The position numbers and the translations under genes are program-made. The notes below the pieces were generated by a model. It was not told the origin of the DNA and did no database searches. It worked only from the letters and a program-made list of their open reading frames with translations. Below, piece after piece: positions 24,159 through 32,475 of a stretch of DNA of 64,000 nt. The DNA is taken from the NCBI GenBank assembly GCA_964484065.1, contig CAZAEW010000017.1, positions 1 through 64,000 on the forward strand, in the 5' to 3' direction. Within the stretch, counting starts at the first letter, position 1; every line of letters begins with the position of its first letter. The DNA is from JAEVLT01 sp964484065 (GTDB lineage Bacteria; Bacillota; Bacilli; Bacillales; Cytobacillaceae).

Positions 24159-24431
24159 ATGAAGATCACAGATCAGGCTCGCGATTTCTTGAAGCAACTG
24201 TTTCAAGAGCGCGGTGCTAAAAATATCCGCGTTTATTTCCAAGGCTATGGCTGAGGAGGCCCCGAAATGGGACTGGCTCTGGATGAGCCGGATGAAAACG
24301 ATAAAGTTGAAACGATAAATGAAATAGTAGTGGCCATCGATTCCGATCTAGAGCCATACACAAGGAATCTTACTCTTGATTTTAGTCCGGTAAGAAATGG
24401 ACTTATCTTATCGGGAAATAATTATTGTTGA
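24159..24431 (+). CDS. HesB/IscA-like selenoprotein 2 (TGA 24252 = Sec32)
   Basis: A 90-aa paralogue of the protein at 22482-22754 at about 75% identity by eye: KITDQARDFLKQLF, GYG-U-GGPEMGLALDEPDEND and C-terminal NGLILSGNNYC. TGA 24252-24254 is at the same codon. The open frame continues to TGA 24429-24431, followed at once by TAA TAA. Two independent copies keeping the same in-frame TGA argues against random nonsense mutations. AAAGGTG precedes the ATG. Presumed Fe-S carrier or selenol/persulfide chemistry. Confidence 0.9.
24273..24291 (+). promoter_or_regulatory. SECIS-like hairpin in HesB-like gene 2
   Basis: CTGGCTC (24273-24279), loop TGGAT, GAGCCGG (24285-24291), starting 18 nt after TGA 24252-24254; identical to the hairpin in the first copy. 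Confidence 0.72.
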
Positions 24432-24438
24432 TAATAAG

Positions 24439-24480
24439 AGAGAGCAGTTAGCAATGGATGGGCGAACTGCTCTCTTTTTC
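24439..24480 (+). terminator. terminator after HesB-like gene 2
   Basis: AGAGAGCAGTT / AACTGCTCTCT stem (24439-24449 / 24465-24475) then TTTT. Confidence 0.85.
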
Positions 24481-24571
24481 TATCAATGGCGAATGAAACA
24501 TATATATAATATGTTTTATTCAAGATGAATTTTGTCATTCATTACAGCTTGCTAAGTGAAAGGAGTTTAGC

Positions 24572-25192
24572 ATGAACCATTGGAATACACGATTTCAAGC
24601 CGAGCATTATCTTTATGGGACAGAACCAAACGTGTTTTTAACGCAAATACAAAAGAAACTTCAATTGTCTGGAAAAGCTTTAGCCATTGCCGAAGGGGAA
24701 GGCCGTAATGCTGTTTTCTTAGCTGAAAATGGAATGAATGTTACAGCTTGGGATTATGCGGAATCCGGACTTGCCAAAACCAAAAGGCTGGCTGCCGAAC
24801 GGGGTGTTGATGTTCAAACCCAACTTGTTGATTTAAATGAAGCCTGTTGGGAGCAAAATCACTGGGATGAGCTCGTCTGTATCTTTGGGCACTTTCCAAC
24901 GGAGCTGCGCCAGAAAACACTTGAAGGGGTAAAAAAATCCGTCAAGCCAGGCGGTTTTTTCATAACGGAGGTGTATTCTCAGCATCAGATTCCATATAAC
25001 AGCGGAGGACCGCGGGATTTGGAACTTTTATATCGGCCGGAAGAGTTTTTAGGGACGTTTTCCGATTGGCGGATTGTCCACTTTTTCATGGGTGAAGCTG
25101 TCCGGCATGAAGGGGAATTGCATAATGGGCTTGCCCATGTCATTCAGTTTGTCGGACAGAAACCAAAGACAGGAGTCCTTGGGGACAAATGA
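24572..25192 (+). CDS. SAM-dependent methyltransferase
   Basis: The 206-aa class I methyltransferase shows motif I ALAIAEGEGRNAVFLAE (about 36-52), acidic motif II AWDYAE, PGGFFITEVYSQ (post-IV) and the group ending in HEGELHNGLAHVIQFVGQK. The layout resembles the TehB-type tellurite/selenite and small-molecule thiol or chalcogen methyltransferases. In a chalcogen-rich neighbourhood (CstR regulon, selenoproteins) a volatile-chalcogen detoxifying role is possible, but substrate is not shown. GGAG precedes the ATG and a terminator follows. Confidence 0.88.
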   Translation: MNHWNTRFQAEHYLYGTEPNVFLTQIQKKLQLSGKALAIAEGEGRNAVFLAENGMNVTAWDYAESGLAKTKRLAAERGVDVQTQLVDLNEACWEQNHWDELVCIFGHFPTELRQKTLEGVKKSVKPGGFFITEVYSQHQIPYNSGGPRDLELLYRPEEFLGTFSDWRIVHFFMGEAVRHEGELHNGLAHVIQFVGQKPKTGVLGDK

Positions 25193-25223
25193 TCTTTATT
25201 GACCGATATATGAATATTATTCA

Positions 25224-25253
25224 AGCATAGGTTAAAGCCTATGCTCTTTTTTG
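25224..25253 (+). terminator. terminator after methyltransferase gene
   Basis: AGCATAGG / CCTATGCT hairpin, then CTTTTTTG. Confidence 0.88.
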
Positions 25254-25381
25254 TTTTATCCTCTGTGAATGCTGAACCTCGAAAGGTAAAAACAGGATAT
25301 TTTTATTACATGGCGTGCATTCCTTTTTTTTCATAAAAAAGCTGAAATTTAATATCCTCAAAAAATGTAATAAAGCCGTAA

Positions 25382-25414
25382 CAATACCTGGTATTGACGG
25401 TGACTTGGTCACCG
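25382..25414. promoter_or_regulatory. two adjacent palindromes upstream of the FAD/Fe-S oxidase
   Basis: CAATACCTGGTATTG (25382-25396) and CGGTGACTTGGTCACCG (25398-25414) lie 119-151 bp before the gene at 25533. The second resembles operators of GntR-type regulators. They are not CstR sites, since the GGTAT spacing differs. The rest of this 340-bp gap is the methyltransferase terminator and leader. Confidence 0.55.
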
Positions 25415-25532
25415 AAATGGAATAGGGCAATTTACGATACTAGAGATAAAGAGAAGCATGTTGCTTTTCTTTTTAACCACAGTTGAATTTTGGAGTCAAT
25501 GTCAAATTTCATTTGATTCGGAGGGATATTTA

Positions 25533-28500
25533 ATGGCAGCAGTTGGTGAACAATTGGAACAAAAGTTAAAAGATATTTTTAAGGACAGAGTGAGAACAGA
25601 TCGAATTGAGCGAAAAATGTATTCTTATGACGTCGGGGCTCTGCCTAGTTTGGTAAAGCCATTTCTTCCAGTTGGATTGCCGGGAGGCGTTGTCCGCCCA
25701 GAGAATGACGAACAAATCGGACAGCTTGTCAGATTGGCAAATGAAGAAAATCTAAAACTGGTACCAAGGGGGATGTCAACATCCGGTTTTGGAGGAGTAC
25801 TCCCGGATGATGGGGCACTCGTAGTTGATATTTCCGGAATGAACCGGGTTCTTTCTGTTGATAAAGACAACCTCACGGTAACCGTACAGGCGGGGATCAT
25901 CTGGGAACAATTGCAAAAGCAATTAAAAAAAGAACAGCTCGATTTGATTTTGTATCCATCCTCACTCCCATCTTCCACGGTTGGCGGTTTGCTGGCACAG
26001 GGCGGCACTGGGTTTGGAGGATACGAATATGGAATTTTTAAAGAAAATGTATTAAAAGCAAAAGTGATTTTGCCAGATGGAGAGGCAAGAATCTTCAGTG
26101 GTGAGGAACTCCTCCTCTATATTGCTGATTTGGAAGGGATCACCGGTATTATTACTGAGATAACGTTGAAAGTAAGGCCGCTTGAACCTGAAATTCATCG
26201 TTTGATTTCTTTTAAAAATAATCAAGCGATTGGGGATGCCCTAATAGCGATATATGAAAAGAAATTGCCCATTTGGTCGATTACCTTTTTAAATCCTGAA
26301 TCAATGAAGCTGAAAAAGAAACTGCCGCATCGGCATGGACATCCATATGAAGAACAGAACCAGTCATCTCATCCAGAATTACCCGAAACCTTTGTCCTTG
26401 TTATTGCTTATCCTGCCTCAAGACACGAAGCCATTAACGATGGACTAATGCAAGTCATCCAAGAATTTGATGGCATTGAACTTTCAAAGGAAGCGGCCGA
26501 ACACGAATGGGAAGAACGCTTTAAGCCGATGCGTTTTAAGCGGATTGGACCTTCGATTATTCCAACTGAAGTGGTCGCGCCGTTAAAAAGCTTAACAGCC
26601 GTACTGAATGAAATTGATACAAAGATTAAACTTCCATTTGTTCTGGAGGGCATGGCTGTTAAAGGTGAAAAGATCGTTTTATTAGGCTTTATTCCCCATG
26701 ATGAACGAACATTTGCCTTTAATATGGCTTTTGCGCTATCGCTTTCGGTCATTGAAATTGCTAAAAAGCACGGAGGTTCAGCTTATGCCACAGGCCTTTA
26801 CTTCCGCAGAGAAGCTAAGAATGTTCTTGGCTCTGACCGCTATGAAAAAGTGGAATCCTATAAAGCGAAGGTGGATCCGAAAGGTTTATTTAACCCAAAT
26901 AAGGTGTTAGGCAGCGGACTGATTGATACAATCATGGGGACTGCATCGACATTGGAGCCATTAATCAGACCTTTTGCAAACGCAGCAAGAGCTTCATTTG
27001 GCGATGCGGTAAGGGAAGGAAAGAAAAAGGGGATCCCGGGTGATATTGCTTATTATTCAACAGCCTGCTCACGCTGCGGATACTGTGTTTCTACTTGTGA
27101 ACAGTTCGCAGGGAGAGGGTGGGAATCCCAGTCACCAAGAGGAAAATATCATTATATTCGTGAAGTCGTTGCCGGCAGGGAAAAATTTAATCCGGAAACC
27201 GTTAATAACTTTTTACTTTGTACAACTTGTGAAGTTTGTAACACTCGCTGTCAATTAGACATGCCGGTTGAGCACAACTGGATGGAGCTTCGCGGAACTC
27301 TTATTCATGAGGATAAGCGGATGACCTTCCCGCCATTTGAGATGATGGCTGCCTCGCTTCGGGGTGAACGGAATATTTGGGCTGGCAAGAAAGAAAAGCG
27401 CGCCGATTGGGTGCCGGAGGATATAAAACTAAAAATAAAAGAAAAGGCAGATGTCTTATATTTTGCAGGCTGTACAGCCTCTTTCGTCAATACTGATGTA
27501 GCCGAAGCAACGGTACGCTTATTGGATAAAGCAGGTGTAGACTTTACCTATATGGGAGGAGACGAAGCTTGCTGCGGAATTCCGATGAAGGTATCCGGAA
27601 AATGGGATGTATTCGAAGAGATTTTTGAGCACAATGTGGCCGAAGCAAAAAAACGCGGAGCGAAAACCATTGTGACCTCCTGTCCGGCCTGCGGTCTAGT
27701 ATGGAAAGAGTTTTATGCTAAGTTAGCAGCAGAAAAGGGAATAGAATACGATTTTGAAGTAAAGCACTATTCTGAGATTGCTGCTGAAGCAATAAAAGCC
27801 GGCAAACTGGAATTCGACCATGAGGTAAATGAACGGATCACCTTCCATGATTCCTGCCATGCCGGAAGAGCACAAGGAATTTATGAGCCGCCTCGTGAAC
27901 TTCTAAAAGCGATTCCAGGAGTAGATTTTGTTGAGATGGAACACAATCGCGAGCAAGGGTACTGCTGCGGGTCAGTCCTTACACTAATTGGGGAAAATCC
28001 GGTTGCACCAAAGCTAGGCGCAATGCGGTTGCAAGAGGCTGTTGATGCAAAAGCCGATACAGTAGTGGCTTTATGCCCGTGCTGCCAAGTTCAGCTCCGG
28101 GATTCGAATGTGAAGAACAATCTTGATCTAAAGATTACGGACCTTGCCCGGTTCGCTATGGAAGGTCTTGGCTTTCATATTGAAGATAAAACTGATTACT
28201 CAATGGAAATGTGGGGCTATTTTGAAAAGTTTATTCTTTTGATGAAGCCGGAAGTTTTTGCGGACATTATGGCAGCCTTATTTAAACCAATGATGGAAAA
28301 CATGCCGCCGGGAATGGTGCCAATGATGAAAGCAATGAAACATACACCAGGCGGATTGAGCATGATGGAAAAAATGATGCCAACTTTAATGCCAAAGCTG
28401 GTTCCTGATATTATGCCGAAGGTTATGGCAGACATGTTAGCGGAAGTTTCACGCCGGGTTGGACCGCTGCCGGAGGATATGGAACAGCTGATGCCAGATT

Positions 28501-28601
28501 TGCTTCCTAAGACAATGGATGCCTTGATGCCAAATATGCTGCCGTTGATTATCCCATACATTACACCAAGGATGATAAACTATATTAAAGAAGAAATGTA
28601 G
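25533..28601 (+). CDS. FAD-linked oxidase/Fe-S (GlcD-GlcF type) fusion with Met/Pro-rich tail
   Basis: The 1022-aa protein has an FAD-binding type 4 domain (about 30-210; VPRGMSTSGFGG, SLPSSTVGGLLAQGG), an oxidase C-terminal domain (220-470), two 4Fe-4S motifs (CSRCGYCVSTCEQ and CTTCEVCNTRCQ) and two CCG domains (DEACCGIPMK, QGYCCGSVLTL). This combines GlcD and GlcF of glycolate oxidase, or D-lactate dehydrogenase type, on one chain. The last 130 residues are an unusual tail with repeated MPxxMP or LMPxLxP units (MMPTLMPKLVPDIMPKVM), unfamiliar to me. I start at ATG 25533 after GGAGGG. Confidence 0.92.
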   Translation: MAAVGEQLEQKLKDIFKDRVRTDRIERKMYSYDVGALPSLVKPFLPVGLPGGVVRPENDEQIGQLVRLANEENLKLVPRGMSTSGFGGVLPDDGALVVDISGMNRVLSVDKDNLTVTVQAGIIWEQLQKQLKKEQLDLILYPSSLPSSTVGGLLAQGGTGFGGYEYGIFKENVLKAKVILPDGEARIFSGEELLLYIADLEGITGIITEITLKVRPLEPEIHRLISFKNNQAIGDALIAIYEKKLPIWSITFLNPESMKLKKKLPHRHGHPYEEQNQSSHPELPETFVLVIAYPASRHEAINDGLMQVIQEFDGIELSKEAAEHEWEERFKPMRFKRIGPSIIPTEVVAPLKSLTAVLNEIDTKIKLPFVLEGMAVKGEKIVLLGFIPHDERTFAFNMAFALSLSVIEIAKKHGGSAYATGLYFRREAKNVLGSDRYEKVESYKAKVDPKGLFNPNKVLGSGLIDTIMGTASTLEPLIRPFANAARASFGDAVREGKKKGIPGDIAYYSTACSRCGYCVSTCEQFAGRGWESQSPRGKYHYIREVVAGREKFNPETVNNFLLCTTCEVCNTRCQLDMPVEHNWMELRGTLIHEDKRMTFPPFEMMAASLRGERNIWAGKKEKRADWVPEDIKLKIKEKADVLYFAGCTASFVNTDVAEATVRLLDKAGVDFTYMGGDEACCGIPMKVSGKWDVFEEIFEHNVAEAKKRGAKTIVTSCPACGLVWKEFYAKLAAEKGIEYDFEVKHYSEIAAEAIKAGKLEFDHEVNERITFHDSCHAGRAQGIYEPPRELLKAIPGVDFVEMEHNREQGYCCGSVLTLIGENPVAPKLGAMRLQEAVDAKADTVVALCPCCQVQLRDSNVKNNLDLKITDLARFAMEGLGFHIEDKTDYSMEMWGYFEKFILLMKPEVFADIMAALFKPMMENMPPGMVPMMKAMKHTPGGLSMMEKMMPTLMPKLVPDIMPKVMADMLAEVSRRVGPLPEDMEQLMPDLLPKTMDALMPNMLPLIIPYITPRMINYIKEEM

Positions 28602-28620
28602 CAGGAAAATATCGCAAAAT

Positions 28621-28655
28621 AAAAGATGACGGTCATTGCCGTCATCTTTTATTTT
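28621..28655. terminator. bidirectional terminator
   Basis: AAAAGATGACGG / CCGTCATCTTTT stem between convergent genes; it overlaps the stop of the Crp/Fnr gene. Confidence 0.9.
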
Positions 28656-29326
28656 GCAAGTGTTTTTAATTTTTCCAGATCGGATATGATGATTTTTCCT
28701 CGGGAGGTTTCAATGACATGATCTTTTTCAAAGTATTTCAGCATTCGGCTTACGACTTCTCGGGCAGATCCGATATTTTTGGCGACCGATTCGTGAGTGA
28801 TTGTTAACGTTTGGCTGCCCTCCAGCAAAATCTGTTCTAATAAGAAGCTGGCCACGCGTTTGGATAAGGTTCCAAAAACGACCTGCTCCATTACCCACAT
28901 GGCGGACGAGAACCGTGAAGCCATAATATCGAGCAAATATTCTTTTACATCCATGTTATACTGACTTAATTCTTCGATGACTTTGGTTGGAATCACATAA
29001 AGGGTACTATCTTTTTCAACATCAAGATAGACTGTGAAATGTAAATTTTTAAACAAGCAAGAGGCTGATAGGATGCAGACATCGTTTTCGAGCATTCTAA
29101 AAAGAGTTATTTCTCTTCCGTCAGCGGACAAGATAAAGGCTCTGAGCCTTCCGCTTTTTACTACAATAAATCCGCTGCAATCCTCATTCTGCTCTGACAA
29201 TTGTTCTCCTTTTGCCAACACATGACAAAGGGCAGCCTGCTTTATTTGGTTTTGTTCGTCGATATTTAAATGAGCACAAAAGGGAAGGGAATCTTGAAGA
29301 AATTGAATATCTTCCTCATTTAACAT
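28649..29326 (-). CDS. Crp/Fnr-family transcriptional regulator
   Basis: The 225-aa regulator has an N-terminal cyclic-nucleotide-like sensor domain (about 20-140: AKGEQLSEQNEDCSGFIVVKSG, GREITLFRMLEND) and a C-terminal helix-turn-helix with ITHESVAKNIGSAREVVSRML as recognition element. No N-terminal Fe-S Cys cluster as in Fnr is evident; only a few Cys are scattered (Cys14, Cys26 area), so it may sense thiol or redox change differently. ATG 29326 follows GGTGGAG. It is divergent from the CstR-controlled unit at 29567 and convergent with the FAD oxidase. Confidence 0.92.
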   Translation of the reverse strand: MLNEEDIQFLQDSLPFCAHLNIDEQNQIKQAALCHVLAKGEQLSEQNEDCSGFIVVKSGRLRAFILSADGREITLFRMLENDVCILSASCLFKNLHFTVYLDVEKDSTLYVIPTKVIEELSQYNMDVKEYLLDIMASRFSSAMWVMEQVVFGTLSKRVASFLLEQILLEGSQTLTITHESVAKNIGSAREVVSRMLKYFEKDHVIETSRGKIIISDLEKLKTLAK

Positions 29327-29489
29327 AAGCTCCACCACCTAAAAAGTCCAAGACATACATCATTTTCAATAAATATATCATAATGAGCTATCGTTTTGTC
29401 TTCCTAAAAACGACAAAGTAAAGACTCACCTTGATTATATTTTGAGTCCACAACTAACGAAGATTGATGGGCTTCTCCAACTTGACTAT

Positions 29490-29505
29490 ATACCGTTAGG
29501 GGTAT
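29490..29505. promoter_or_regulatory. CstR operator 3, within promoter
   Basis: ATACCGTTAGGGGTAT between TTGACT (29482-29487) and TATAAT (29503-29508). The arrangement and 15-bp spacer are identical to those of operator 1. Confidence 0.83.
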
Positions 29506-29566
29506 AATATGTTTTTACTGGTGATTTTTCAGCAGTATTATTCAATTCCCTTTAGGAGCTGTTTTA

Positions 29567-30214
29567 ATGGGGTATATGACACTAGGTTCAATAACAATTG
29601 AAATGAAATGGTTGGTCATGATTGTATCACTTCTTCTTAGTTATATCATTATTCGGGTTAGTAAAAAAAGTGGTCATCAAAAGATTCTATTAGAATTAAT
29701 AATAGACAGTCTTATTTTGGGAGTATTCATTTTGAAAGGCAGTTTGCTGATTATTGACCCCTTCTTGGTAATGAAGGCTCCGTTATCTTTGCTTTATTTT
29801 TCCGGCGGAGAATTAGGGTTTTGGCTTGCTGTGGCCGTTGCCACCTATTTTTATTTTAGGAAAGCCGATAAAAAGGGGATTCCGTTTTCAGAACAAATGG
29901 ATCTTTATTTCTTTTATCTTTTCTATTCTTTTACTATCTTTCACCTGATTTATTTGTTTATTTCTCCCGGTTGGGAACATTTACTGAATTTTTTAATTCC
30001 GTCTATCGTGTTTATTCGGATTTGGATTAAAAGAATTCCCCTGCCATATTTCTCTTTTATTGTAGGATTTTCGTTCTTTCAACTTGTATTAGCCAACATT
30101 TTTGAAAGTAAAAATGATTTCTTTGGTTATAAGTTTGGGTTTTACTCCATTCTAATCCTATTTTTACTTTTTTCTAAAAAGACCTTAGAAAAGAAATGGA
30201 ATCAAGCTAATTAA
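29567..30214 (+). CDS. polytopic membrane protein
   Basis: The 215-aa protein has about six membrane spans, with few charges except loop basics (KKSGHQK, RKADKKG) and FSGGELGFWLAVAVATYFYF in the middle. No cysteine or catalytic motif is evident and I do not recognise a family. It lies 27 bp ahead of a TlpA/ResA-like thioredoxin gene and behind a CstR operator, so it may form a membrane partner for persulfide or thiol transfer. Ribosome site GGAG, 7 nt before ATG. Confidence 0.8.
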   Translation: MGYMTLGSITIEMKWLVMIVSLLLSYIIIRVSKKSGHQKILLELIIDSLILGVFILKGSLLIIDPFLVMKAPLSLLYFSGGELGFWLAVAVATYFYFRKADKKGIPFSEQMDLYFFYLFYSFTIFHLIYLFISPGWEHLLNFLIPSIVFIRIWIKRIPLPYFSFIVGFSFFQLVLANIFESKNDFFGYKFGFYSILILFLLFSKKTLEKKWNQAN

Positions 30215-30241
30215 TTTTTATTGGATAGAGAGGTGTTTAGA

Positions 30242-30811
30242 ATGTGGAAAATGATTGCGTCAATCGTTCTGCTTATTGGTCTCCTCAGTTGGGCGATTTA
30301 TGATCATCATTCAAAAAAACGGGAAGAAAGTCAATTACAGAAGCCTTCTGCTTCGGAAATTTCTAAAGCATCTGCCAAGACAGGCCTCCAAAAAGGAAGT
30401 ATGGCGCCTGATTTTACATTGACAACCTTAACCGGCGATCGTGCAAAACTTTCTGACTATAGAGGCAAAAAAGTAATCGTCAATTTTTGGGCTACATGGT
30501 GTCCCCCATGCAAAGCGGAAATTCCTCATATAGAAGAGTTCTATAAGGAAAATAAGGACAATAATATTACCGTACTGGCGGTTAATTTAACAACAGCAGA
30601 GAAAAACAAAAATGATGTTCAGAAATTTGTAAAAGACCAGGGCCTGACATTCCCTGTTTTATTGGATCAGAAGGGGGATATTGGAAACTTATATCAGGCC
30701 TTTACCATCCCAACCAGTTTTTTTATTGATGCCAACGGGGTGATTCAAGAAAAATTTGTTGGACCAATGAGTAAAGAGACGATGCAGACACTCGTTTCTA
30801 AAATAAAATAA
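30242..30811 (+). CDS. TlpA/ResA-like thiol-disulfide oxidoreductase
   Basis: The 189-aa protein has an N-terminal membrane anchor (4-20), and an extracytoplasmic thioredoxin fold with VNFWATWCPPCKAEIPH (CPPC pair), DFTLTTLTG upstream, and cis-Pro motif IPTSFFID. Such proteins reduce disulfides in apocytochrome c or, in sulfur contexts, outside thiol partners. ATG 30242 follows GAGAGGTG; the upstream in-frame ATG at 30221 is a weaker choice. It sits in the CstR unit with the membrane protein at 29567. Confidence 0.92.
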   Translation: MWKMIASIVLLIGLLSWAIYDHHSKKREESQLQKPSASEISKASAKTGLQKGSMAPDFTLTTLTGDRAKLSDYRGKKVIVNFWATWCPPCKAEIPHIEEFYKENKDNNITVLAVNLTTAEKNKNDVQKFVKDQGLTFPVLLDQKGDIGNLYQAFTIPTSFFIDANGVIQEKFVGPMSKETMQTLVSKIK

Positions 30812-30970
30812 CATAGCGAATGATCCACGAAGAGGTTCCTTTTTTGGAAAGAGCTAAGCAGTTATTTTTAAAGGATTCTTTACAAAAAATTTATATCTTC
30901 CCTGCTATAATAAAAGATAAGAAAAAAAGTTTCACTTTATTGTTGCAGCTGTTTATGGGAGGGAAATGGC

Positions 30971-32413
30971 ATGGGCTATTCATCTTCAGTCACCAAAGAA
31001 AAAACATATTCCCATTGGTATGCAGTGGCCACTGTTTGTATTGGTGCTTTTATGGCTGCGCTGGATGCAAGCATCATTAATGTGGCACTTCCAAGTCTCC
31101 AGCGGCAGTTCCATACACCAATGAATGAAATAGAATGGGTAAGTTTAGCATACTTGCTGTCCTTAGCTTCCACGATATTAATTTTTGGCAGACTTGCCGA
31201 TATGATTGGACGGCGTTGGCTCTATATTATCGGGTTTGGAATATTTTCGCTTAGTTCCTTATTTTGTGGACTGGCTCCTACACTTTCCATGTTAATCGTT
31301 TCGCGTATGCTCCAAGGAATTGGAGCCGCTTTGCTCCAGGCGAACAGTGTTTCCATTATTACGTTCGCAACCCCGAAGAAGGACCTTGGAAAAGCTATAG
31401 GATTTCAGGCAAGCGCTCAGGGGATTGGATTAAGTTTAGGCCCGGTAGTGGGCGGTACATTGCTTTCATTTGTCAGTTGGAAATGGCTTTTTTTTATGAA
31501 TCTTCCTGTCGGGCTAATCGGTACGATATTAGGGATCGTATTTTTGCCGAAAGACTCTGTTAAAAATCATAAAGCAAAATTTGACTATATGGGTGCCATG
31601 TTTCTTATCCCATCTTTAATTTCCATTATCTATTTTTTAAATATGGGTCTAAAACTCGGATGGAATTCCCCTGTTATTATTGGCTGTTTTGCTATTGCGA
31701 TTACATCATCGTTTTTATTTATCCGTCTTGAACGAAAGCGAACAGAGCCTTTAGTTCATTTGGGCTTGTTTAAAAATATTCACTTTACAATGGGGAATAT
31801 AACAAGTACGATGTCGTTCATTATTATGTATGCTGTTTTACTATTAACACCTTATTATTTAGATGAGGTTAAGCATCTGCCGATTTTTCAAGCAAGTTTC
31901 TTGATTACGGTTATTCCAATCGGAATGACGATCTTTACACCCATATCAGGCATGATGGCAGACCATCGCGGTCCGGGTATACCAGCAATCCTGGGGTTAT
32001 CCATGGTAACAGCGGGAGCCTTTATGCTCGCATTTATCGATGCTACAGGAACATACATTATTACATGTACGGGTTTATTTTTAATCGGGTCAGGGATTGG
32101 GATGTTTACACCCCCTAATAATAGTCATGTGATGGGGAGTGTTCCAAAAGATAGATTAGGAATTACAGGCGGAATTTTAAATATGTCACGGACAATGGGG
32201 ATGGGTTTGGGTGTTACGCTTGGCGGAATGACCTATCAATTTTTTCTGAACCTTTATGGCGATTCGCAGCTGAGCCATCTTCTTTTAACGTTCCGCTCTT
32301 CTTATTTTGTTATCGCATTGTTTTCCCTTTTAACCCTTATTATTACTTTTAAGAATTATAAAAAGGAACATAAGGATATCGGTGAATTCCAGTCAAATGA
32401 AATTGGGATTTAA
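30971..32413 (+). CDS. MFS drug exporter, DHA2 (EmrB/QacA) family
   Basis: The 480-aa transporter has 14 predicted spans. Motif A (GRLADMIGRRWLY) and motif C (GFQASAQGIGLSLGPVVGG) are visible, and the N-terminus AALDASIINVALPSLQ is typical of the DHA2 family. It exports unknown lipophilic substrates by proton antiport. It has its own GGAGGG site and lies 159 bp after the thioredoxin gene; transcription may be separate. A terminator follows. Confidence 0.94.
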   Translation: MGYSSSVTKEKTYSHWYAVATVCIGAFMAALDASIINVALPSLQRQFHTPMNEIEWVSLAYLLSLASTILIFGRLADMIGRRWLYIIGFGIFSLSSLFCGLAPTLSMLIVSRMLQGIGAALLQANSVSIITFATPKKDLGKAIGFQASAQGIGLSLGPVVGGTLLSFVSWKWLFFMNLPVGLIGTILGIVFLPKDSVKNHKAKFDYMGAMFLIPSLISIIYFLNMGLKLGWNSPVIIGCFAIAITSSFLFIRLERKRTEPLVHLGLFKNIHFTMGNITSTMSFIIMYAVLLLTPYYLDEVKHLPIFQASFLITVIPIGMTIFTPISGMMADHRGPGIPAILGLSMVTAGAFMLAFIDATGTYIITCTGLFLIGSGIGMFTPPNNSHVMGSVPKDRLGITGGILNMSRTMGMGLGVTLGGMTYQFFLNLYGDSQLSHLLLTFRSSYFVIALFSLLTLIITFKNYKKEHKDIGEFQSNEIGI

Positions 32414-32425
32414 ACCTTAATAGAT

Positions 32426-32462
32426 AAAAGAGCATGGCCTAAAAAACAGGTCATGCTCTTTT
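32426..32462. terminator. bidirectional terminator
   Basis: AAAAGAGCATGGCCT / AGGTCATGCTCTTTT stem between the convergent MFS and CoA-disulfide-reductase genes. Confidence 0.9.
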
Positions 32463-32475
32463 CATGAATACCGGA

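Noticed and set aside
25382..25396. CAATACCTGGTATTG as a tenth CstR operator
   Set aside because: ATACC and GGTAT are only one base apart instead of six, so the spacing does not fit the other nine sites.
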